The position numbers and the translations under genes were made by a program. DNA of 64,000 nt from an uncultured Geobacteraceae bacterium (GTDB lineage Bacteria > Desulfobacterota > Desulfuromonadia > Geobacterales > Pseudopelobacteraceae), in NCBI GenBank assembly GCA_903875605.1, contig CAIQWT010000032.1, positions 1 through 64,000 on the forward strand. The letters are read 5' to 3'. The notes under the pieces are model-generated. The model saw only the letters and a list, made by a program, of their open reading frames with translations, did no database searches and had not been told where the DNA came from. Positions 1-9,900 of this stretch are shown in pieces. The stretch's first letter is position 1, and each line of letters starts with the position of its first letter.

Positions 1-44
1 GAAGAAGTTTTCAGCGGGTATTATTGGCACCGAGTCATCCTGCA

Positions 45-488
45 TTAGTAAACTGGGGGCGAAAATGCCTCATGATTCTTTTGGCCTAAAAAATAGTCCA
101 CTGTGACTGCAGGAGTTGGGGCATGAAACTGCATGGGATTACGAGAAAAATATTCTGGGGTGCCGTATTGGGCAATTAGTTGTGCTGATTCTTGATCATA
201 ATAGTTGTTTCCATTGCTAGGTAAGTATCCACGAGCATATTTAACAACAGTATCGAAATGTGCTTGTTCATCTACATTATTGAATAAGGGAAATGCTGCA
301 GTATAAATAAATATTCGAACAAGAGCGATGACGCAAAATACTATTATTAATTGTTTCTCGTATTTTTCTAATAACGGCTGAAAAGATACCCCATTATTTA
401 TTTTATTAAATTCTATATTATGGTTGTCGATGGTCATGTTAATGTGGCCCCATATCTGCTTTTTACAAGGTTTCGTTGTGTTGTACAC
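45..488 (-). pseudogene. N-terminal remnant of a polytopic membrane protein (glycosyltransferase-like)
   Basis: This 147-codon reading frame has a cytoplasmic N-terminus, one clear membrane helix (about residues 47-66) and then an FNNVDEQAHF segment. An acidic/His motif just after the first helix is usual in large membrane glycosyltransferase-like proteins. In that type of protein a loop such as NHEA..PPVYY leads on into many more helices, but here the frame stops directly after PPVY. The stop overlaps an ATG (TAATG) that opens a second frame running off the left edge (positions 45-1). So this is either a truncated or frameshifted gene or a short coupled gene. An alternative start is at 437. 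No good ribosome binding site is visible at either start. The function is not established. Confidence 0.35.
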
Positions 489-584
489 CCAAGAAAGCCA
501 TATAGATACAATCCGTTTAAGGATAGGTTTGGATTGTGAAAGTAATTCTACATTATCGAATGTCTAATTATGCCTGATTTACAT

Positions 585-621
585 AATAAAGAGCTTACGG
601 AAAACCCGTAAACTCTTTATT
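585..621. terminator. Bidirectional hairpin terminator
   Basis: The arms AATAAAGAG-c-TTACGG and CCGTAA-a-CTCTTTATT enclose the loop AAAAC. The stem is about 15 bp with one mismatch and is flanked by A/T runs on both sides, so it could end transcripts in either direction. It lies in the gene-poor stretch 489-786, where the only other structure I see is the hairpin at 735-764. Confidence 0.6.
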
Positions 622-734
622 TGTGGCGTGCTACAACATTAGCGAGGGGAGCGGACCAAGAGGTTTTGTTATAAGGCGCGTAAGTGCATATAAGAAGAAA
701 CAAATATACTGTTTACGTAATTGATAAGCGTAAT

Positions 735-764
735 AAGGTGAGGTCGTATATGCGACCTCACCTT
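735..764. terminator. Strong hairpin downstream of the 19-codon gene
   Basis: A perfect 12-bp inverted repeat, AAGGTGAGGTCG / CGACCTCACCTT, has a 6-nt loop. Read on the minus strand it lies 22 nt after the stop codon of the small peptide gene at 787-846 and is followed by TTATTA. On the plus strand it is followed by TTAATTT. It makes the small gene look like a discrete transcription unit or the end of the cytochrome operon. Confidence 0.6.
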
Positions 765-786
765 TTAATTTACATCTCATTTGGAA

Positions 787-846
787 TCAGCAGGGATGAA
801 CAACTGCACTACCTACGATCTTTGGTGTTACGTATCTTTTTTTCAT
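787..846 (-). CDS. 19-residue peptide, candidate precursor of a ribosomally made, modified peptide
   Basis: On the minus strand an ATG at 846 opens a 19-codon frame (MKKRYVTPKIVGSAVVHPC) ending in TGA at 787-789. A near-ideal Shine-Dalgarno sequence, AGGAGGTG (853-860), sits 6 nt before the ATG, and a 12-bp hairpin follows the stop. Such a strong signal ahead of so short a frame is unlikely by chance. The basic N-terminus and the short C-terminal end with a single terminal Cys recall tiny precursor peptides of radical-SAM or similar modification systems; the resemblance is inference. No maturase is visible in the window. If the TGA were read as selenocysteine the frame would continue for more than 40 codons, but I see no evidence for that. 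It lies 84 nt after the giant cytochrome gene and may be cotranscribed with it. Confidence 0.6.
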   Translation of the reverse strand: MKKRYVTPKIVGSAVVHPC

Positions 847-852
847 GGTCGG

Positions 853-860
853 CACCTCCT
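853..860 (-). promoter_or_regulatory. Consensus ribosome binding site of the 19-codon gene
   Basis: Read on the minus strand the sequence is AGGAGGTG, complementary to the 16S rRNA tail over eight bases, with 6 nt to the ATG at 846. It is among the strongest ribosome binding sites I found in the window and is the main reason for calling the short gene. Confidence 0.75.
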
Positions 861-930
861 TTCAGAAATAATAACTTCTTTATAACCTATTGTTAACTAA
901 CATGCACTTTAAAGGCACTCTGCTCATTTG

Positions 931-3900
931 TTACCACGCAGATTTTTTGTTCCAGCGCTGTGTCCATGGGTCATACGTGGCTCCACCAGCATTTGCAGTA
1001 TTGTGACAGCTTGTGCTGTACACAGGGGCGGTTACAGCACCGCCTTGCGCTATATTGAACCACCAACCTCCAGGGTTCTTTGCAGAGCCGGGTGAGTTCG
1101 AATAGTTGGCACCACCACCAGGGAAACGACCGGCTCCCATTGCAGAAGTAGTTAAAGTGCTCTGGATAATGTTGCCAGGTGTGGTTGTGCCGACGGCTGT
1201 GGCCGGGATGCTCCCTGATACCTTCTGTAGGATGTGACGCTGGTCTAGGCAGTTAGTAACCAGCAGTCGTGGAAGCCTGGAGACGTGTGGTGCATGGCAC
1301 TTGGCACAGGTGTAAGCATGAATGGCATTATTTATATTTGTTCCTGCAGCACCGGCAGTCGGCCCCCATCCGGCGACAGACTGATGCACTCGCTCTTTTG
1401 TCTGCCATCCCTTGGATGTGGTAGCGGCTGCAGCACCGGTAAGGGTTGTCTGGTTGTGGCATTCAAGGCAGAGACCAGCAAAGTTGCTAGGTGCCAGGAG
1501 ATTCGTGACGCTCGGCATGTTGGTACCCGTTTTTGCATTTGTAGCGGAGAGCAGTGCGGCAAAGTTTTGGCTTCTCTTGTCGCCCTTGGTTGCCGTCGCA
1601 GATGCGCCAGTCGAAACCATAGTCTGTGTGGGCATAAAAGTGTTCTGATCAATGTGGTAACCTGCAGCACTACCACCGGCAGTGACGCCTGCAAACCTGG
1701 AACCGCCCCCACGTATGACAGGTTTGTCCGCTTTATCTTCACGGTATGGAGTGGTTACCCAGGTGCCCTTGAGTAGCGGCACGCCGTGGTCTCTGTCCGT
1801 TCCTAGGGCATTGGATACGCCGTGAGGATCATGGCACGGTGTACAGAGGCCGTTAATATCACCAGTGTGTGCCGCTGAACCTACGCCTGCGACATTGCCG
1901 GGGCCGGCACTGTTGATGCTGGAGCCAAAATGGCCACCCATCGGCTTGCGATAATCTTTCATTCCGGCAACAGGTCCGCCGGCCTTGTATGCAGTACGTT
2001 TAGCGGAGTTAGCGGTGTAGTTATCAAAGTATGGTGTACTCCAATAGCCGCCAACTGATCTGCCACCGACAGAGCTGAATGTGCTCTGGATACTCCAAGG
2101 CTTGGTAAGTGTTGCACCTCTTGGGTTTGAATTGTTATGGCAATCGTTACAGAGACTGGCACCAGCATTAAAAGGAGCGGCCGTTGTAAGATTGGTACTG
2201 TAGTTCTTGTAATTTACGGTTCTTGATGCAGGGGTGTAACTTACGGCATAGCCACCCACATTAGCAGTAGTGCTCTTTAATAGGCCACCTTTGTAGCGAC
2301 CGGTTGCGCTTGAGTATGAGCTGGTAATGCCGGCTGCCGGTGTGCCATGGGAGTTGTGGCAGTCATAGCATAGAACGTTACGTGAGGTGTTGTTTCCGGA
2401 GTATGTGTAGTCTCTGTTAGTACCGGATGGTGAAGCAATGTCTTCACCGCTCACCGAATCCCAGCTCATCATCTGGTTTTTAGTGGCATTGCCATGTGCT
2501 GATAAAGCCTTGGTAATTTTGGCTTTATTGTTAGTGCCAAAGCGAGCAACGGCACCAGAGGCCGTCGAATAATTAGACAGACTCCAGGCAACAGTACGGG
2601 TACTTGAGTAGCGAGATAGAATACTTGTTGCCGCTTTTGGTATCGCCAGGCGTAATTCCGGTGAGTATTGGGAAGGCGTACCAGCGTCGTTAGCAAAAGT
2701 AGCTGTTGTCCTGTTTGTTTCATTATGACAGCCAAGACAGTGGTTATTGATCTTTTTGATTTGCGTACGGGATGTTGGTGCCGTTCCACCACTTATGTAT
2801 TCAACAGCAGTAGTATCGAGAGTATACGTAGTTGGCCGGGTGGTGCTGGCTCCCCATACGACAAGGTTTACAGGTGCTGTTCCTGATCTGGAGTGATATG
2901 TAGCGTTTACACTGCCGTCTGAATTAGCTTCCCAATGGCAGGAATAACAAACCGTCGTAGTGATAGTAGCAGTCCCCTGATAGTGGTGCGAATTGCTGTC
3001 TCCTGTGAACTGCTGAATAACATTTGTACGGGCAGCCTGAGTTTTAGAGTGACAACCGGTGCAACTGCCACCGGAAGCATCAACTGCTCCATTAATATGT
3101 AAGGAAGCATCAGTAAAGCCAGTGCCAGATGGGTTCACATGGGGGTGGCAGGAAACGCATTCTACTGCAATCTTTCCGGCATGGGTCGCAGTCATAGGTG
3201 GATAGCCATGGCATTGAGCACAGTCACCACTACCTGGTGTAGTGACACCGTCACCGACAAGACTCGATGCGCCACCTACCAGGAAGGGGGTATTCCAGGT
3301 AGGTGTCAAATTGCGAGATGATGGAGGGTTACTAACGTTACTGTCCAGGCCAGCACCGTGGCAATAGACATTTGTACAGGCACGAGTGGTGAAAGAGTAT
3401 GATGCCGAACCGCCGGCGGCGCTACTGTTGTTTGATGCCAGTGAACTAAAGACGAGTTCAGCGGGTGCTGCTGTGTCATAATGTCCCGCAGCACTTATAG
3501 AATCGGTTGCAAGTGCAATAGAAGCTGAATGGCAATCTTTACAGCTTAATGGATGCGAATATTTGTAAGTAGTAGACGAAATATGGTTGAAGTGAGCTCC
3601 CACTTTTAGGTCTGACGAACCGGTGGCGCCAGCAAGTGAATTCCAGTCAGAGCTGCGATAGCCGTGACACTTCTGACACGTTTGCAGGGATGTGGATGTC
3701 CCCCATGCCGGGCTTGAAGCACCGTGACAGTTGTTAGTACAGGTCTGGTAGCCCAGGCCGGGGTCAAAGCTGGTGCCCTTGATGTAGCCGGTACTTGAGG
3801 CCAAGTTGATTGTTTTGTCGACGTGGGTTGCAACTGTTATGCTTCCTGGTGTCGATGTGTAGCCGTCACCATGGCAGATAATGCATGTGGCTGCCTGGGC

Positions 3901-6900
3901 ATGTACGACATGGCTGCCAGTGCCGCTGTTAATCATGTCGTTGTGGCAAGAATTACATGGTAGGACGCCTGCTCCCCACACCTGGTTAGTGTATGTAGGA
4001 GCGCCAGTGCCACTTGCCCCCTGACCGGAGCTATGGCAGTAAATGTTGTTGCAGGAACCGTAAGTTGTACTTGGGGCGATGTTTCCGGTTGAACCGGCTG
4101 CTGCCTGTTTCCCGATGGTGCCATATACCGCATTTACACCAAGTTTGGGATTAGCGGTGTCAAGGTTCCAGGTTACATTACCATTTACATGATTGAAGTT
4201 TGTAATCACGCCGTGGCAGAGGTCGCAAGTCAAATTAAGAGCCGATGGTGAAGCGTGCTTTGGATGTGACGATGTTGTTGGTGCGCTCGATGCCCGAGCA
4301 AGCAAGGTCGTGGTATAGGGGGCATAGGCAGAAGAGCTGGCAATGTTTACGCCGTGGCAGTTGCCGCAGACCATTTTTGCACCACTGTCCCAAACCGGCT
4401 TGTCATTTGCGCCATAGCGTCCTCCGATTGTGGCAACTCCAGCAGCGTTAAGTCCGTGGCAGTACACGGCACATGTGTTCTGCTCTGTGCTGTTATTGGT
4501 CTGATATACCGTGGTGCCAGGACTCGAAGAGACGAAAGTTGTTAGCCCGTTACTCACTGTAGAGTATCCCCAGAAAGCGCCTGATGTTACCTTGCCGCCG
4601 AAGGCACTGAAGCCCATCTCCATGGTCATACTAGGCATAGTGCTGGTGTAGTTATTGTGACAGGTTGCACAATTTTTGCCGATTGCAGGCAGGTCTGCAT
4701 GAGCCTTATGAGCCCCCGGCTGTCCGGAAGCCAAGGCGCCGTTACTCTGAATTGCAAGCTCAGCCTGTGTATTTGGAGGTACGCCGTGACATGCATTACA
4801 ACCTTTATCAGTTTCTCCGTTAATATGAGCAGTTCCACTTATGAAGCCGCTGCCGTCAAGCTTAACATTGATGTGGCAACTGTAACACTGGTTTGGCTGC
4901 TTCAGTATTGCCACATCTAATCCACCTACAGTCGAATAATGCGAAAAGTGAGTGTACAGCTCTGTTGGTCCTGAAGGCGGATAGGAGTGGCATTTCGTGC
5001 AATCATAAATCGGGTTGCCATTAAGGAACGGAGTGTTCCATTTCGGAGTCATCGGATTACCGAGAGTTCCGCCATCTGCTACTACGGTGGCATACGCGCC
5101 CCGCCCGACGTTTGAATCCATAGCTGCGCCGTGACACCAGACATTGTTACATGTCTGATTCTGGCTGTTATAGTTTGCCTGTTTAGCGCCGCTGTATCCG
5201 TAGAGTACGGCTCGGTTAGCAATAGCGCCCGGTTGGAAGGTTACTTCGGCTGGGAGTGCAGTGTCGATATGCCCCGCATCGTAAGGACCGCTAGGCTTGA
5301 CATGGCATTCGGAACAGTCCTTAGCTTTAGAGTAGGAGGTATACAGCGTGAATGCTGAATTCTGCTGATGAATATGGGCATTATGTGCACCTACTATCGG
5401 GTCGGTGTTGTCGGCGGCAGTGCCGGGACCGGTGGTCGCGTAAAAGCCACCGGAAGAGCTCTGCGAGCCATGGCACTTATCGCAGAGAGGCAGATTTGAA
5501 GACGCACCCCAGGCAATAGTTCGCTTGCCGTGGCAATCGCTGGTTGAACAGGTGCCGAACGCCGTGCCAGGGGCAACGTTTGCGCCTGCCGAATAATCAG
5601 TGTTTGCTCCGTAACCGCTGAAATCCATATTGATAGTGCCGTTTGCATGATTAAGTGGATTAGTTGACCCTCCGCTGCCGTGACAGATACGGCAATCAAA
5701 CGGAGTAGCAAATCCCTGTGATGGCTGGGCATGCTGTTTGTGGCCGCCAGTTGCCGCTGCGCTGGTGTACATATCAACGTGGCAGGAACCGCACGTGGCT
5801 TTTGCACCCCAGACAGGTGTTTGGTATGCCGTAGGTCCACCGGTTCCGTCAGTTCCCTGAATATTCGAGTGGCAGTAAAGGTTGGAGCAGGTGCCGAATG
5901 TTGCCGAAGGCGCAACGCCTCCGGTTGTTCCGCTTACGCTGCCTTTATATGCCGCGTTGGCAGCAATAGCAGAAAGATCCCAGGCGACGTTGCCGTTGAC
6001 GTGTCGTGCTGATGAGTAACCACTGAAACTGCCGTGGCATTTATCACAGCTCATATTAATGCCGGCTACGGTAACGCCGTTATCAGTAAATTGACCACTG
6101 CTAGCATGTTTGAGATGGCTGCCAGAACTTGGTGGGGTGGCATTTGTGACATTGTGGCAGGTGCCGCATGCTGCCTGATAACTACCTACCCAGGTTGGAT
6201 TAGGGTTTGTTCCACCCCCCCCCTGCCAGCCGTGACAGTAGACGGTGCATGATGGTGCAGACTGGTTGGGGGACGAAACAATAGTTGTGCCGACGGAATT
6301 TGTGACCCAGTTGTAAAGCGTATTAAAGCTGCTGCTGACCGTAATAGTTCCATTGGTAACATTACCGGCAAAACCACGGTATGACGTGCTCCTGATTGCA
6401 AAGCCCATTTCAATTGCGGAGTTCCCCATCTGGATGCGGTTGTAGTTGTTGTGACAAACGTCACAAGTCATTTTGACAGCGTCATGCTTGGCATGGGCAC
6501 CATAATCTGTAGGATTATTTCCAAGAGCATTGATCGGAGGAGAAACCATCTCAATCCGCTGGGTTGGCGGGTTGCCATGGCAGGAAACACAATCTTCAGC
6601 ACCACCCACATATTTAAAACCGCTTTTGTGTGGATGACACACCATGCAGTCAGATCCGTTATGGTGACTGAGGCTGGTAACCTGCTTGACGGCACTGTAC
6701 TGATGAAATTTTGTGTCATGATGACAGGCTTCGCAGATGTTGGTGGAACTTGTTTTGTCAGTTCTCTGCTCGTTACCGAAAATACCAAGTGATAAGGTTG
6801 ATGACGAAGGAGTGCCGAATATGACCGGTCTTCGTCCCGTCGGAGTCAGAACGTTTTCTGTGATCAGTTTAATGTTGTTGCTCGATTCTTTCGGATTGAT

Positions 6901-9900
6901 ATGGCAATCATTACAGGTTGATCTGTTGCCCCACACGCCATGTTTTGTCCCGACACTATAGCTGCTGTGGAGCATGGGGCCAAAATCATTGACCGTAGCA
7001 GTAAGGGGAGACATTGTTGACGCAATATGATTAGTTCCGTTACCGGTAGCCATGAATGCAAGCGTCTCGCTCTCTCCCTGCTGGGCGGAGTCAAGAGATG
7101 TAACGGTTACCTTCACGTTGGCTCCGGAACCGTTAGAGTCTAGAGTTATGAAAGAAGGCGTAATCGTAGCAGGAGCAAAGTTGTCCACGTTTTGAGTGCC
7201 GTTCAGAGAGATGGTATATGTTACCGGCGGACAGTCACCGATGTCGTTGTTAATAATATTTACCCGATAATCAGCAGAGCCGCCGACTTTTGTATACTGA
7301 TTGGCAGAGTCGATAAAAGCGACAGTAGTTGCTTGATTGCATATCGATGGCAGTTTGGCGGCGGCAGAGCCAATAGAACCGCTGCTCCTGTTGCCTACGC
7401 CGTCAAGAGAACATACCCTGTAACCAAAAGTATACGAATGCCCATCAGTCAACCCGGTTGCATCAATCAGCTCTCTTTCCGCTCCCTGATAAACCGTTGT
7501 GCCGGAAGAACAGTCGGCCGGCGCAGGAGAGTTTGCAGAGCCTCGTACAACTTTATACAGTATTGCTGAATTGTTGCTGTTGGTATCAGTTACGGTGCTC
7601 CAACCCAGGTTTATTGCACCTGGTGTAGAACCGGTTGAAACAGAAAGTAAGGGGTCGAGAGGAGCTATGCCGTCAATGGTAACGGTGCCGCTGGTGCCGT
7701 CATTGTAGAACAGGGCATTGCTGGTTTGGACATGAGTAATGGCAGAAACCTGACCGGTAACATAAAAGGTACCGGCAACAGTTGTTTTAGGAGTTATTTT
7801 TACATAGTACTGGGTCGTCGTACTCGTTGCTGAAAGTCCCGATACAGTCAATCGCCAGGTATCGTTTGAAATTGGTGCAGTAGAAGTGCCATATACGGCG
7901 CCGGTTGCCCTGTTTACGATATCCACTTGCGCCACTGCGCCTGAAGTGCCTGTTGCAAGCTGAACGGTGATGGTGTTAATTGCGTCAGTTGGCCCGTTTG
8001 TATAAAGACCGAAAGCATCGAGGTTTGCAGCTGCAAAGCCGGGGCCGACAGAAACCGTAACCGGCTCAGTTGTGCCCTCGGTTACAACGGTTGAAGCAAT
8101 CACAGTCAAGCCGGCAGATGAGGTGTCGGCAATAATATCGGCAGTGGCCCCTGTAAAAGAAGTTACCAATCCGGATATTTTCTGGCCGACGACAGCAGTT
8201 CCAGCGATGTCATATACGACCAGATAGCGCGTTAGCGTAGTGCCTACGGCTTCATTAATAGTTACGACAGCTGATGTGCCGCTAAACGTTCCACTGCCGA
8301 TCAGACTGTCATCGTCGCCTAGTGTGCCGTAATCGCCTCCGGTCGGTTTGTTGTCTCGGTATATTTTTACCGCTGACACATTAGTTGCGTTAGCATTGGT
8401 GCCGGAAACGGTCAGAGTGGAAACAGACTTTGCAGACCCTGCCACCATGGTAAAAGAATTAACAGGTTTTCCGGTTAATCCCGCAGTAACAGTAGTATCC
8501 GCAATGACTTTACCGTCGCCGATACTGACTCCTGTATTGGCAGCAGCAGTTTCACTCATTACCAACTTGGCTCCGGCAGCGCTGTTAAGGCTGAGTCTTG
8601 CGGAAGCTCCAGTAACGGTGAGAGTCATGCCAAGTCTCGACCCTCTTGGTACGGCTGAAACATTGTAAGCGGCAGAGTCAAAAGTAATAGTTTTGAGTGC
8701 AAGAGTTGTGCTGGTGCCCAAGCTTAAGGACTCGGTACTGCTAGCAGGGAACGATACTTTCGTACCTGTTGGTGTAACGTAGAAAAGAGCTGCTTTCAGT
8801 GTGGAAGCTGTACCACTTGTGCCGGTTGCTCCATAAAAAATGAAAGTACCACCCTGGAGTTTGTCCATGACATTTGCATAACCGGGACCGTTAAAATAGA
8901 GGGTGATGCTGCCGGCTGTTGTCAAGGTATTGTAGTTAGTGGCTGCCGGTGCGGTACATGTATGGCTTGGGTAGTTAAGCAGTCCGTACACGGCTGTTGA
9001 GTAGGATACTGCGGTTGTTGTGCAGGATGTATTGGATGCTGTAATTCCGGTTGCAGGGAGCGGCGTAGTGAATGTTGTGCCGCTGTTAAAATCAACCTGA
9101 TACGTTTTTGAAATTGCAGTGCTGCTCGACAGAACCGACAGCATGCTGGATGCTCCTGAAAGCATCGGGTTCATATTATTCGCCCCGACGGTGAAGTATG
9201 TCTCGTCAAGAATCTGAGCGCCGATGGTGGTGCTGGAGGCAGCAGCAGGAGAGAGGTTGTACACGACAAAATAGCGCTGTGCCGTGGTTGTAATTGTCTG
9301 TGGAGTTACCAGAGTATACGCTTGTCCTGATGCCTGGCTGAATGAAACTTCATCAGAGATCTTGGTGTCGACTGATGGATTGAAGGAACCGTCATTGTTA
9401 GTGTCTTTGTATATGGTAAATGTTACGTCATCGGCGATGGCATTGGTGCCGATCTTGTCAAGTCTGCCACCACTCCAGACGGTGCTGGATGCGGCATTTG
9501 TTACCATCTGAAAGGACAACATGGCAACATTCTGCTGCCCTGGATTAACTCCGGTGATGTTGCCGCCGTTGTAATCGCTGAGATTTGCGACTGAGGTTGT
9601 ACTGGTCGGATAGTTTTCGCTGACCGTGAAATATGATGAGTTTGTGGCGCTGCTGTAGAAATAGAGACGACCGGCTGTAGTGGCATTATTTGTTGCAGAT
9701 ACAATAATCTTAACCCTATGACCATGTGGGATTGTATACGCGGTTGGTGTTGCAAAAGTCAGGTTGGTGTAGCCGGTGCTGGTAGCGGTATAGAGGGCGC
9801 CAGTGGCGCTCCAGATAGTGGTGTTAGTGCCGCTGACAGGGTCATGGTCAATTACGGTGGCAGAGGTCGTCTGTCCGGTAGCGGCACCAGCCCGCTGGGC

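Noticed and set aside
684-896. 70-codon plus-strand frame over the left-edge hairpins
   Set aside because: No ribosome binding site, it covers both arms of a strong hairpin, and it is antisense to the well-supported 19-codon gene.
1005-1025. YSTSCH near the end of the giant cytochrome as a CX3CH haem motif
   Set aside because: The first Cys is a Tyr, so no second thioether is possible. Not counted among the 39 motifs.
1195-1250. CLDQRH near the C-terminus of the giant cytochrome as a haem site damaged by a single base change
   Set aside because: I recall that N-C-L-D-x-x-H is itself a conserved motif at the end of several Geobacter cytochromes, so it is probably not a decayed haem site. Not counted.
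1285-1776. Long plus-strand frames opposite the giant cytochrome and the other large genes
   Set aside because: They are antisense frames with no start signals and unlikely Cys/Trp-rich products, as expected opposite GC-biased coding DNA.
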